Positions 8,420-18,050 of a stretch of 64,000 nucleotides of DNA are shown in pieces. The notes under the pieces were generated by a model. That model saw only the letters and a program-made list of their open reading frames with translations. It did not search any database and was not told where the DNA came from. Both the position numbers and the translations under genes were made by a program. Origin of the DNA: Algoriphagus alkaliphilus (GTDB lineage: Bacteria > Bacteroidota > Bacteroidia > Cytophagales > Cyclobacteriaceae); assembly GCF_900103735.1 (NCBI RefSeq), contig NZ_FMXE01000009.1, forward strand, positions 62,001 through 126,000, in the 5' to 3' direction. The stretch's first letter is position 1, and each line of letters begins with the position of its first letter.

Positions 8420-9437
8420 TTTTGTCCAGTGGTTCTATTTGTTCAGATTTTTTGCTGATATCTCTTACTATCTCATCCAGCTCAAACGCAGAATTTTTTA
8501 TGTGTTGAATCAATTCTAGACTTTCCTCTTTGACATTGGGGATTTCGGATTCCAGCAGATTGACAAGCCCCAGAAGTCTCGCCAAAGGCGCTCTGACTAC
8601 ATGTGATTGAATCCATGCGATTTCCCGGAAAGTCTGGTTTTGCTTCTCAATAGTTTCCACATAGTTGTAGCGTTCGGTAATATCATTGACCAATACCATT
8701 ACCGCATCTCGTCCATTGAAAATCAGTAAGTTGATCGTAACCTCTACAAATATCAATTCCCCGTTTTTCTTTTTGTGCCGAGAGACACTTTTTTGGCTGA
8801 CTTTGTGGCCTTGTCGGGTGTCGCTTATGAGGTTTAAGACATACTCGGCATCTTCTTGAGGTCTGATATCCAAGATAGTCATAGCCAGAAACTCTTCATC
8901 AGAATAGCCATAATGACTGATTGCAGCCTTATTGATATTTAGAAAATGGAGGGTTTCCAGATCATACACCCACATCGGTAATGGGCTCAGTTGGAAAAGG
9001 TCACTATAGCGTTTTTCGGATTTTTGAATTTGATCAGTAAACCTCCTTCGCTGAATGGCATAGATGACACTTTTATAGAGAATAATCGGTGTCAATTCGT
9101 CTTTCAATAGGTAATCTGAAATACCCAATCCTAAGGATTTGATGCTAAAGTCTACGTCTGAGAAGCCTGTAAGTGCCACTACAGGAGTGTCAACAGCCAA
9201 GTTTAATACACCGACAATCAATGGTTCCCCTGAAAGATCCGGAAGAGAGAGGTCTAAAAATATAATATCAAAACTATTACTCCGATTTTCCAAAAGGACT
9301 TTTGCAGACTGAAAGGTGTCTGCCCGAATTAGTTTTGGGTTTAAAATATTCTCCGTGAGATATTCTTCAATCAGGATATTATCTCCAAGATTGTCCTCAA
9401 TGATCAGAATATGATAGGATTTTTCGTCCTTTCGCAT
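8409..9437 (-). CDS. Receiver-PAS-HisKA protein lacking the kinase ATPase domain
   Basis: The domain order is receiver (about 8-125, LIIEDNLGDN, phosphorylatable Asp in IIFLDLSLPDLSG), PAS (about 145-265, ending NDITERYN) and a dimerisation helix pair with the histidine motif WIQSHVVRAPLARLLGLVNLL near residue 280. It ends about 55 residues later (SEQIEPLDKNEI) with no N, G1 or G2 boxes of an HATPase domain. There is no frameshift or extra reading frame that would supply one, since the next gene starts at once. It may act as a histidine phosphotransfer module phosphorylated by the neighbouring kinases, or as a dimerisation partner; both are inferences. Confidence 0.8.
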   Translation of the reverse strand: MRKDEKSYHILIIEDNLGDNILIEEYLTENILNPKLIRADTFQSAKVLLENRSNSFDIIFLDLSLPDLSGEPLIVGVLNLAVDTPVVALTGFSDVDFSIKSLGLGISDYLLKDELTPIILYKSVIYAIQRRRFTDQIQKSEKRYSDLFQLSPLPMWVYDLETLHFLNINKAAISHYGYSDEEFLAMTILDIRPQEDAEYVLNLISDTRQGHKVSQKSVSRHKKKNGELIFVEVTINLLIFNGRDAVMVLVNDITERYNYVETIEKQNQTFREIAWIQSHVVRAPLARLLGLVNLLESEIPNVKEESLELIQHIKNSAFELDEIVRDISKKSEQIEPLDKNEI

Positions 9438-9442
9438 GCAGG

Positions 9443-9877
9443 TTAGTTATTGGGTAGACGGATTACATTGAACCAAAATTCTTCAATTTTGGATGTTACA
9501 TTCAGAAACTCAGAAACCTCCAGTGGTTTGATTATGTAGCAATTACAATGTTCCTGATAGGCTTTGAGAACATCCAGCTCTGAGGAAGATGTGGTCAATA
9601 TTATGATCGGAATATGCTTCAAATCAGGGTGATTTTTGGCACTTTGAAGGACTTCATGTCCATTCTTTTTAGGAAGATTGATGTCTAATAGAATAAGGTC
9701 AGGCAGTTCATTTTTATTGGTTTGCGAACAGGTGACCAAAAAATTCAGTGCATCGTTGCCATTTCTCAATACTTTTAGTTCATTCCCCACTTTACACTCC
9801 TCCAATGCTTCAGTAGTCAAAAGTATGTCTCCTTCATTGTCCTCTACGAGTAGGATCTTTATAGGCCTTCTATTCAT
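9443..9877 (-). CDS. Rcp1-type response regulator
   Basis: This 144-residue receiver resembles cyanobacterial Rcp1, the partner of phytochrome kinases. It has ILLVEDNEGDILLTTEAL at the N terminus, an insertion before the phospho-site, the Asp in LILLDINLPKKNGHEV, LTTSS and the conserved Lys in YIIKPLEV. Its start overlaps the stop of the upstream CHASE kinase by eight bases, which points to that kinase as its cognate partner. There is no output domain. Rcp1-like proteins typically pair with PAS kinases of the type encoded immediately upstream. Confidence 0.88.
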   Translation of the reverse strand: MNRRPIKILLVEDNEGDILLTTEALEECKVGNELKVLRNGNDALNFLVTCSQTNKNELPDLILLDINLPKKNGHEVLQSAKNHPDLKHIPIIILTTSSSELDVLKAYQEHCNCYIIKPLEVSEFLNVTSKIEEFWFNVIRLPNN

Positions 9878-11864
9878 ATTTTTTTAGCGTAAATAAAAAT
9901 TTGCTTCCAATTCCAATTTCAGACTCTGCCCAAATAATCCCACCGTGCTGGGTGACAATCTTCCTGCAAGTTGCAAGTCCCATTCCCGTTCCCGGATATT
10001 TTTCTTTGGGATGCAGTCGATTTAAAATCCCAAATACATGATCAAGATAATCAGCTTCGATTCCTATTCCATTGTCTTCAATGCAAAATTCAAGAAAATC
10101 TTTTTTCACCTTTCCGGAAATCTTGATTACCGGATTTGTATCGGGATTTTTGTACTTGAGCGAATTGCCGATTAGGTTTTGAAATAAGATTTGGATCGGA
10201 GTCCTTATGCCGGTAATATCGGGTAGATCCCCAAGGATCACTTCGGCATTTGATTCACTGATAATAGCTGATTTGAATTTGAGTACTTCTTTGATTAATT
10301 GGTCTGTATTTATTTTTTCAATTGACTTCTGATCAAATCCAACTTTTGAATATTCTAAAAGTTCGTTGATGAGGGTTGTCAGTCGTTTTGCTCCGTCGAC
10401 TGCAAATTCAATATACTGATTTGCTTTTTCATCCAATTCCGAACTGTATTTTTTTTGAAGTAAAGTCATGAATGAACTGATCATTCTGAGAGGTTCGCGC
10501 ATGTCGTGCGATGCTAGAAAGGCAAAGGCTTTAAGTTCTTCGTTTGCATTGCCAAGACTTTTGTTGGCTTCGAGCAACTCCAATTCGGTCTTTTTTCTTT
10601 TTGAAATATCCTGTGTTGCACCGATCATCCGTATGGCATTTCCTGCAGCATCTCTTACGATGTATCCCTTATCGATAATGAAAGCATAGGATTGATCCAT
10701 TTTTTTTACCCGAAATTCATGTTCCCAGAATTCACTCTGACTCTGGAGTGTTTCCTCTAAATTATTTGAAACTTCCTCCAAATCATCCGGATGAATGATG
10801 GTTTTTAAAAAATTATGAGTACTAATTGACCCACTATCCTCATAACCCAACATTTTGAAAAAATGATCAGACCTATAGACTTCATTTAAAGCCAGATCCC
10901 AATCCCAAATCACATCCGAGGTGGCTTTTGTGGCAAGCTCAAACCGTTCATTTGCATTTATGATTTCTTTGGACTGATCCGCTACTTTTTGACGCAGTAT
11001 GGCAGGTTGTCTTGCCGCATTCCAGGCAACAATTCCCAGAGCGACTGCGAGTAGGATTCTCAGGAAAACCGCAAATAAACTGCCTGAAATTGCGGTACTT
11101 TCCTTGAGCTGAACGGTTAAAAGCCAATTGCCAACATCCATCGGAATACTGGCCGAGTAGCCGGATGCCGGTTCCTTATCACTTAGCGGGATAAAATTTT
11201 CAACAATTCCCGTATTTGGATTTTTTTTGCTTAGCTGAACGGAAAATTTCTCTTTGGGATTATTTTTTAAAAGTCCCTCCTCAAATATTGTTTCCAAATA
11301 AATGATAATTGCAGAAAGCCCTTTAAGTTTTCCGTCTTCAAAGAGGGGGTACCTTCCGACGATTCCCATTCCTCCTTGCCGGAGCGTGAAGGGGCCGGAG
11401 AAAAACACCTCTTTCCTTCGGATAGCTTCCTCCACTTCTTTGTTAGTCTTAGGGTCAGCCAGTACGTCGTAACCAATGACCACTTCATTTCCTGCCAAGG
11501 GATAGACTGCTACTATGGTTCCGCTATCGAGATACTGGATGACATCTACCAATGGATTGTTGTCCAAAATGTCCCGACCTATACGTTCAAAATTTTCTAC
11601 TACGTTTTCCTGATTTTGTGCATAGAAAGCGAGTGTTTTTACGGCGGAAACCCCATTGTTTAAGGCTTCAGTTAATCTATTCTCCAACTCATTGAGTTTA
11701 CTGATAACTTCCTCGCGTTCGGTAGAAAGTCGAAGCTGATATGCTGTATAGGAAAGATAGAAGGTAAGAAAAAGACTGAGGAAAAACACAAGCCATCCCG
11801 TAGTCCTGGGACTGGAATAAATCAATGAACTAATCTGTTTTTTAAAATTTTCTATTGAGCTCAC
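9870..11864 (-). CDS. Membrane sensor histidine kinase, CHASE-like domain plus PAS
   Basis: The 664-residue protein has a transmembrane helix at about 22-40, an extracytoplasmic CHASE-like sensor (about 45-260), a second transmembrane helix at about 265-285, PAS (about 305-425), HisKA with ASHDMREPLRMISSF and an HATPase_c domain (DNGIGIE, GTGMGLATCRKIV) to the end. The start is GTG at 11862-11864, placed three bases after the TAG stop of the upstream kinase, so the two are tightly coupled. The CHASE fold suggests a small extracellular or periplasmic ligand. It shares its kinase-core sequence with the upstream 1443-residue kinase, which suggests duplication. Its phospho-acceptor is probably the overlapping Rcp1-type regulator. 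Confidence 0.88.
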   Translation of the reverse strand: MSSIENFKKQISSLIYSSPRTTGWLVFFLSLFLTFYLSYTAYQLRLSTEREEVISKLNELENRLTEALNNGVSAVKTLAFYAQNQENVVENFERIGRDILDNNPLVDVIQYLDSGTIVAVYPLAGNEVVIGYDVLADPKTNKEVEEAIRRKEVFFSGPFTLRQGGMGIVGRYPLFEDGKLKGLSAIIIYLETIFEEGLLKNNPKEKFSVQLSKKNPNTGIVENFIPLSDKEPASGYSASIPMDVGNWLLTVQLKESTAISGSLFAVFLRILLAVALGIVAWNAARQPAILRQKVADQSKEIINANERFELATKATSDVIWDWDLALNEVYRSDHFFKMLGYEDSGSISTHNFLKTIIHPDDLEEVSNNLEETLQSQSEFWEHEFRVKKMDQSYAFIIDKGYIVRDAAGNAIRMIGATQDISKRKKTELELLEANKSLGNANEELKAFAFLASHDMREPLRMISSFMTLLQKKYSSELDEKANQYIEFAVDGAKRLTTLINELLEYSKVGFDQKSIEKINTDQLIKEVLKFKSAIISESNAEVILGDLPDITGIRTPIQILFQNLIGNSLKYKNPDTNPVIKISGKVKKDFLEFCIEDNGIGIEADYLDHVFGILNRLHPKEKYPGTGMGLATCRKIVTQHGGIIWAESEIGIGSKFLFTLKKYE

Positions 11865-11867
11865 AGG

Positions 11868-14800
11868 CTATTTTTTAAGAGTAAAGAAAAAATTGCTTCC
11901 GGCTCCAATTGAAGATTCAACCCATATTTTCCCACCGTGGAATTCCACAATCTTTTTACAGATCGCTAATCCAATCCCTGAACCTGAATATTGATCTTTT
12001 TGATGAAGCCGCTGGAAAATGACAAAAATTTTCTCTTTAAACTCAGGGTCAATTCCGATCCCATTGTCTTTGACAGAAAATAGCCACTCGTATTCATTTT
12101 CTTGGCCTTCGATCCAGATTTCAGGAACCTGTCCAAGAGGTTGATATTTGAGTCCATTGACGATCAGGTTTTGAAAAACCTGTATAATTGGACTGGCGTG
12201 GCCAACAATATCCGGGAGTTCTCCCACATGAATAATGGCTTGTTTCTCATGGATCAATTTATTGTTAAGGAGGAGCACTTCTGTTAACAATTCCGAAGTT
12301 TTGATTGTTTTTTTGGCCTCATGGATATTTCCAATTCTGGAAAACTCCAATAAATCCAAAATAATATTTTTCATCCTCCTTGCACCATCTACAGCAAAGC
12401 CAATGTATTGTAACCCTTTTTCGTCTAAAACTCCGGCGTAGCGCCGCTCGATGAGTCCGAGAAAGCTTGAAATCATTCGAAGTGGCTCCTGAAGATCGTG
12501 TGAAGCCACATAAGCAAATTGTTCCAGTTCTTTGTTGGAAAGTCCCAGTTCGCGATTAGAGATTGCCAGTTCCTCGTTCAGTTTTCTGAGTGATTCTTCG
12601 TATTCTTTTCGGGGAGTGATGTTTTGGATTGCGCCAACTACCCGGATTGCTTTTCCATTCGAATCTCGGATGATGGTTCCTCTGTCCAGCAGGCTAAGAA
12701 CCTCTCCTCCCTTTCTTAAGAACCGATATTCTGATTCAAAGAGGTTATTTGACGCACTAGCCAAGACTTCCAGATAATGGGATATTACCCTTTCTCTGTC
12801 TTCGGGATGAATGTTTACTTCCCATGTGAGGTAACTGTCGTGAATCCCTGAAACTTCCTCTTCAAACAGGAAATTAAAGCCTTCACCCCAATAATGTTCC
12901 CCCGTTTCAATATTCCAGTCGTAGATCGCATCATGGGAGGCCTGTGAAATAAGTCTAAAACGTTCGTTAAACTCATGAATTTGTCTTTCCGACTCTTTTT
13001 TGGAGGAGATGTCCTTAATGATGACAGACAGCCCTCCGTTTGAGGGATACACAGTCACTTCCAACCAGGCTTTTAGCCATGGATCAAACGTTTCAAAATA
13101 TTGGGGTTTACCTTCAAGAAATGCGTTTTCATAAGATTTCTTAAACTCAGTGTCTACAATACCAACAAAATCCCACAAGCTTTTGCCGATAATTTCTTCC
13201 CGCTTGATTCCTGTCAGTTTCTCTACCTCGTTGTTCCAATAAGTGACGATGTAGTTTTTATCAAAAGCGTAGAAGGAATCTCCGATACTCTCTAAAAGGG
13301 AATCTCGGGATTCGAAAGCTCCGCTAATTTTATCCAAATTTTGCTTTCGCTCAATGGCAAAAGACAAATTCGTGGTCACAGAGGCCAAGAAACTGATTTC
13401 ATCTTCTGTCCATATTTTGGGATTTGTACAATCGTCAAACCCAATGAATCCAAAGAAATTGTTCTCCATCAGGATGGGCATGAGCAAAAGAGATTTTATT
13501 CCTTGCGCTTCCAGAATTTCCCGCGTCGGGCCTTCAGCTTCGTGGGTGAGGATCGAAAAAGGTTTCCCATTTAAGGCTGTTTGAACTGAAAGTGGATGGT
13601 CCTTGAGTGGAATAGATTGCAGTGCCGGATTTGAAAGTTCAGAGGCTACCTTTCCATTTGTCCATTCGTTGGTTTGTTGACTAAATAATTCTCCTGTCGT
13701 TGGATCGAAGAAGTTTTTGAAGAAATAAACCCGATCCACTTCTGTTATTTCCCCCATTAATTTGAGAGCGGGATCCATCAGTTCTTGCCAATCTTCTATT
13801 TCCAAAAAATCCTGAACAATTTGAGAAGTAGCAGCAATTAGGTCAGTCTTTTTCTGGAGTTCCAGTTCTTTTTCTTTTTCCAGACTGATATCCTCCAAAG
13901 CACCTACCATCCGAATGGGGCTGCCATTTTCGTCCCGAATGATTACGGTGTTTTCCTTGACGAATGCATAGGTTCCATCATATTTTTGGAATCGATATTC
14001 CCCCAACCATCTATTTTTTGACTTGTCAGTTCTGGTAGCGATTATACAATTCCAAATATCTTCAAAGTCATCGGGATGAATTTTTTCTTTCCAAAGGTCA
14101 GGAGAGACGCTTTCCATATCGGCTGGGTAGCCAAACAAGCGGTGGTAGCCCTTTCCCCAAAAGATGTAACCCTTAGGTATATCCCAATCCCAAATGGCAT
14201 CGGATACCGCTTGAGTTGCGAGATGGAATCGCTCATTGCTGATCCGCAAGCGATGATTTGCCCAATAGGTATCTGTCTCATCTACCACGGTAGAGATCAT
14301 CAAGTCCTGGTCGGGAAGGGGGATATTTCTGGCCGTCACGATTCGTTCTTCACCGCTTTGTGTCACGATGGGAATATTTTCCCAACTCATTCGCTCAGGA
14401 TCTCCACTTTGGATATCTGAAATAATCCGGGAAGTGATGTAGCTTCGGTCAGGGTATATCTTTTCGAAAAAGGTTGCTACATTGTTCATTACCTCTACAG
14501 GCCAACCGTAGATTTCTGAAAATGCGGGATTGATATAAGTAGCCTCTCCTGTACTTATTTTATTTACAGCAATACCTGACGGCAGATTATGGAGGGCTGA
14601 TTCTATAAATTGGTTTCTTTGGATTAGCTCCTTTTCGAAGATTTTTTCTGTGGTAATATCCTGAACAGTACCTCTGAAATATGTTTTATCAGTGTCCGGA
14701 TCTTTTTCTAATTCACCCTTCTCATGTACGTATTTGATTTGTCCCGTAGGTAAGATGATCCTATGAATTGCGTCGAGAGGTGCGATACCAGCAAGTGCAT

Positions 14801-16199
14801 TGGTGTGATTTAAAATAAATTCTGCCTTATCCTCCGGATGAAATGTATTGAAAAACAATTCAAAATTAGGCTGGATATCGTTTTTCTCCAGTCCCCAAAT
14901 TTCAAAAACCTCGTCTGACCAATAAATGGATTCAGTATCAATATCAAATTCCCAATAGCCCAGCTTTCCGATTTTCTGAGCCAATATTAATCTTTTGGCT
15001 AATTCTGATATCCTTAATTCTTCTTTTTTTCGCTGTGTGATGTCTTTTGAGTAGCATCCCAAGGCGATTACCTGACCTTTTTCAAAAATGGGCTTAAAGT
15101 GGACCTCTTGGTAGGCATCTTTTTTTTGCAGGGTGACTTTTCGAATGATTGAAAAATTCTCGCCGGTAAAGGCCCGATCATAGTATGATTTCCATTCATC
15201 TATAAATGAATTGGGTAATGGTGTAGAATAAATAAGATTATCACCGGGTTTTAAGTCCCAATCTCCAATTTCCTTCATCGCATTTAGGAATTGATTGTTG
15301 GCTGTGATCAAGGTATAATCCCTGTCGAGGGCCCAAATTACTTCAGGAGAAGAGTCGAGAACTATGGCAAGTTTTTGGCGGTCTTGCCTTAAGTTTTCCT
15401 GGGTTTGTAGTATTGAGGTGATATCCCGTGCTATCCCAAAAATTGTTTTGGTGGTCTTATCCAGAGCGGCTGACCAGTTTAGCGTGATGACAGATCCATC
15501 TTTTTTGAAGTACCGGTTTCTAAAATCAGACGAGGGAAAACCTGCTAAAATTAGTTCTCTGTTTTTGATGGTGGCTGGAAAGTCATCCGGATGAATCATA
15601 TTCCTAAATGATTTCCCGATCAGCTCTTCAGATGGATATCCCAGGATTTTTTCACTTGATTTTGATACTTTAAGAAAAGGCCCATCCTCTTCTGCTATTA
15701 TTATTAGATCCTGAGTAGTATTCAGGATATTTTCCAGATGAATAGTTGTGTTTTTGAGCTCTTCTTCCCTGAGTTTTTGGTCGGTGACATCTTTGAAAAC
15801 TCCAAAAATCCGATGAGGTTTCCCAAATTCATCCAAGTCGACTGTACCTTCGGAGATAACGAACCTGATTTCTCCATTGGGACGGATGATTCTTTTTTCA
15901 ACTTTGTAGGGCGCGCCGGTATCTATCGATTTTTGAAGGTGTGCCGTTGCGCTTTCCCTGTCTTCGGGATGGACAATCGAAAGTCCAAGTAGGATCGATG
16001 GGACTACGCGCTCGGGATCTAATCCTAAAATTTTGAATAAGCCTTCTGAAAAATTGCATTGGTCAGTGATGAGATTAGCTTCCCAATGTCCAATATTTCC
16101 CAGCAACTCTATTTGCTTTAGAACAGCTTTGGTTTTCTCTAAAGTTTCTACGGTAGATTTAAAATTAAGTGGTTCTATTGATTTGGGATTTGTACCCAT
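11868..16199 (-). CDS. Giant soluble multi-PAS/GAF histidine kinase
   Basis: The 1443-residue protein has no transmembrane segment or signal peptide. I count about eight PAS/PAC units, each ending in a DIT/DIS-type linker (for example VFKDVTDQK, GIARDITS, YSKDITQRKK, TVQDITTEK, ALEDISLEK, IIKDISSKK and AIQNITPRK). A GAF domain is inserted near residues 830-980. The core has HisKA (YVASHDLQEPLRMISSF) and HATPase_c (NGIGIDPE, GSGIGLAICKKIV). PAS-rich kinases of this kind integrate several small-ligand or redox signals, but no specific cofactor can be assigned. It is first in the five-gene signalling operon. Confidence 0.88.
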   Translation of the reverse strand: MGTNPKSIEPLNFKSTVETLEKTKAVLKQIELLGNIGHWEANLITDQCNFSEGLFKILGLDPERVVPSILLGLSIVHPEDRESATAHLQKSIDTGAPYKVEKRIIRPNGEIRFVISEGTVDLDEFGKPHRIFGVFKDVTDQKLREEELKNTTIHLENILNTTQDLIIIAEEDGPFLKVSKSSEKILGYPSEELIGKSFRNMIHPDDFPATIKNRELILAGFPSSDFRNRYFKKDGSVITLNWSAALDKTTKTIFGIARDITSILQTQENLRQDRQKLAIVLDSSPEVIWALDRDYTLITANNQFLNAMKEIGDWDLKPGDNLIYSTPLPNSFIDEWKSYYDRAFTGENFSIIRKVTLQKKDAYQEVHFKPIFEKGQVIALGCYSKDITQRKKEELRISELAKRLILAQKIGKLGYWEFDIDTESIYWSDEVFEIWGLEKNDIQPNFELFFNTFHPEDKAEFILNHTNALAGIAPLDAIHRIILPTGQIKYVHEKGELEKDPDTDKTYFRGTVQDITTEKIFEKELIQRNQFIESALHNLPSGIAVNKISTGEATYINPAFSEIYGWPVEVMNNVATFFEKIYPDRSYITSRIISDIQSGDPERMSWENIPIVTQSGEERIVTARNIPLPDQDLMISTVVDETDTYWANHRLRISNERFHLATQAVSDAIWDWDIPKGYIFWGKGYHRLFGYPADMESVSPDLWKEKIHPDDFEDIWNCIIATRTDKSKNRWLGEYRFQKYDGTYAFVKENTVIIRDENGSPIRMVGALEDISLEKEKELELQKKTDLIAATSQIVQDFLEIEDWQELMDPALKLMGEITEVDRVYFFKNFFDPTTGELFSQQTNEWTNGKVASELSNPALQSIPLKDHPLSVQTALNGKPFSILTHEAEGPTREILEAQGIKSLLLMPILMENNFFGFIGFDDCTNPKIWTEDEISFLASVTTNLSFAIERKQNLDKISGAFESRDSLLESIGDSFYAFDKNYIVTYWNNEVEKLTGIKREEIIGKSLWDFVGIVDTEFKKSYENAFLEGKPQYFETFDPWLKAWLEVTVYPSNGGLSVIIKDISSKKESERQIHEFNERFRLISQASHDAIYDWNIETGEHYWGEGFNFLFEEEVSGIHDSYLTWEVNIHPEDRERVISHYLEVLASASNNLFESEYRFLRKGGEVLSLLDRGTIIRDSNGKAIRVVGAIQNITPRKEYEESLRKLNEELAISNRELGLSNKELEQFAYVASHDLQEPLRMISSFLGLIERRYAGVLDEKGLQYIGFAVDGARRMKNIILDLLEFSRIGNIHEAKKTIKTSELLTEVLLLNNKLIHEKQAIIHVGELPDIVGHASPIIQVFQNLIVNGLKYQPLGQVPEIWIEGQENEYEWLFSVKDNGIGIDPEFKEKIFVIFQRLHQKDQYSGSGIGLAICKKIVEFHGGKIWVESSIGAGSNFFFTLKK

Positions 16200-16273
16200 A
16201 GAGCGATCAATTTAAGCTGCTGAATATAGATTATTTGAATCTGACTACCTCCCAAGTGCACTATTCTGTAAAT

Positions 16274-17344
16274 CTACAACCGCACTACCTCTCCGGTTTT
16301 CACTGAATCATCACAGGCGAAGGCAATTCTAAGGCTATTCAGCGCATCATTCATGTGATCCGTAAGATCTAAATTCTCTTGGATTGCCATTAGAAAATAC
16401 TGCTGCTCCCGGTCACAAAGCTGCTGATGATCAGGTTCGTCTGCCATATCGATCCATTCGTCTTTTCTAATAAAATTATTTTTAGCATCAATGTCTGCAT
16501 GGTGCACCCGAATTGATTCAGTTTTAGTATGGCTGTCTACGTGATCTGATTTCCCGGATGCACCGGCATCTTTGGCTACTATTGATACGGATCCCTTTGG
16601 CCCGAATACATCCTTTATGAAGAAGGCGGTTTCAGAAATCATCGGACCCCATCCCGCTTCATACCATCCTACCGATCCATCCTCAAACCTGATTTGAAGC
16701 TGCCCGTAATTGTAGTTGTCAATGGCTATGTCATCTGTCAGTCTAGCACCGATGGCCGAAACCCAAATAGGCTTAGATCTAGTCATCTGACACATCACAT
16801 CAATGTAATGGACTCCACAATCCACGATCGGACTCAGTGATTTCATCAGGTTCCGATGCACATCCCACATGTATCCCTGGCTTTGCTGATTGAGATTCAT
16901 CCGCATGACCAGCGGCTTACCCATTTTTTGTGCTTCCTCGATGAATCTCATCCAGGAGGGATGATGTCTAAGGATGTAGCCGACGACTACCTTTTTTCCT
17001 GTTTGATGTGCTTTGGAGATGATTTTTTCACAACCCAAAACCGTATCCGCCAGCGGTTTTTCGATGAAAATATGACAACCAGCTTCCAGTGCTTTTAGCG
17101 CAAATTCCTCATGGGTATCAGGGTAAGTGGAGATACATACCGCATCCGGTTTAGTAGTGGTCAAGGCTTGATCAAAATCTTCAAAAAGTGGATAGTCTGC
17201 TTGCAGCTTGGTATTTAAATTGATTTTGCTGTCACCTCTGGCTACTAATCCGCAGATTTCAAATTCAGACATGTGATGATAAGCAGTGGCATGGGAGGCA
17301 CCCATATTACCGCAGCCTACGACTAGGATTTTGATGGATTTCAT
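16274..17344 (-). CDS. Gfo/Idh/MocA-family NAD(P)-dependent oxidoreductase
   Basis: This 356-residue protein starts with a Rossmann fold (ILVVGCGNMGASHATAYHHM) followed by the family signature FIEKPLADT near residue 93-100. The C-terminal sheet domain carries the substrate pocket, with CGVHYIDVMCQM (catalytic His region) near 175. Family members oxidise inositols, sugars, sugar acids or amino sugars. No substrate can be assigned from the sequence. Its ATG overlaps the cyclophilin stop by four bases, so the two are cotranscribed. The pairing has no obvious metabolic logic. Confidence 0.82.
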   Translation of the reverse strand: MKSIKILVVGCGNMGASHATAYHHMSEFEICGLVARGDSKINLNTKLQADYPLFEDFDQALTTTKPDAVCISTYPDTHEEFALKALEAGCHIFIEKPLADTVLGCEKIISKAHQTGKKVVVGYILRHHPSWMRFIEEAQKMGKPLVMRMNLNQQSQGYMWDVHRNLMKSLSPIVDCGVHYIDVMCQMTRSKPIWVSAIGARLTDDIAIDNYNYGQLQIRFEDGSVGWYEAGWGPMISETAFFIKDVFGPKGSVSIVAKDAGASGKSDHVDSHTKTESIRVHHADIDAKNNFIRKDEWIDMADEPDHQQLCDREQQYFLMAIQENLDLTDHMNDALNSLRIAFACDDSVKTGEVVRL

Positions 17345-17913
17345 TTAATAGGATTCAGGGTGAGTTGATTATAATCTGACTGACTAAGATATATAATTTC
17401 TACAGTCATAGAAATTGGAATATCGGGAGTATCGGATTCATCTCTTTTTACCTGTACGATTTGATTTATTACCTCCATTCCTTTGATTACTTGGCCAAAG
17501 ACAGTGTAATCTCCATCAAGCCTGTGAAGTCCTTTAGGATTTTGAACGATGTAAAACTGACATCTTGCCGACAGTTTTCCCGGATTATCATCTCGTCCAG
17601 CACCCACAGCGCCGTAGACATGAGTCAATTCCGGATGAAATTCCGGTTCCAAAAGATACTCCGGATCAGAAAACCCCTCGGGAGTATCAGGGCAACCGCC
17701 TTGGGCGACAAAGTTTGGGATGACTCGGTTGAAAGTCAAAGAATCCCAATATCCCGCCTGCGCCAACTGGATAAAACTCGCTTTATGGTTTGGAGTTCGA
17801 TCGTCCAAAATGATCAAAATTTCTCCTAAGGGTGTAGCTATTTTACCGATAGGAATAAGCTCATTGGATTGAAACAAGAGAAAAATTAGCTGAAAATATA
17901 GGATGGGTATCAT
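17341..17913 (-). CDS. Cyclophilin-type peptidyl-prolyl isomerase
   Basis: The 190-residue protein begins with a hydrophobic signal-like segment (MIPILYFQLIFLLFQ). The cyclophilin core follows: ATPLGEILIILDD, the active-site FNRVIPNFVAQGG carrying the Arg/Phe pair, CQFYIVQNP and LDGDYTVFGQVIKGMEVI. It would catalyse cis-trans isomerisation of prolyl bonds, here probably in the periplasm. In place of the usual MANAG segment it has KLSARCQF. It is coupled to the downstream oxidoreductase gene. Confidence 0.88.
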   Translation of the reverse strand: MIPILYFQLIFLLFQSNELIPIGKIATPLGEILIILDDRTPNHKASFIQLAQAGYWDSLTFNRVIPNFVAQGGCPDTPEGFSDPEYLLEPEFHPELTHVYGAVGAGRDDNPGKLSARCQFYIVQNPKGLHRLDGDYTVFGQVIKGMEVINQIVQVKRDESDTPDIPISMTVEIIYLSQSDYNQLTLNPIK

Positions 17914-18050
17914 ATTGGTTTTGATTTTACCTTTTAAAACTGCACTTAATATACAATAGTAAGGAAGTGATTACTATGGTGAAAATAATAAGTTTTGGGA
18001 AGGCTCGAATTAAATATTTGTGGCTTCTTTTGTTTAAACACCCTAAACTT

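Noticed and set aside
17967..18050. Upstream start for the GAF kinase and a weak promoter-like TTTG / TATTTG pair
   Set aside because: The extension is not like the family and the box spacing is not the standard 19 bp with TAnnTTTG.
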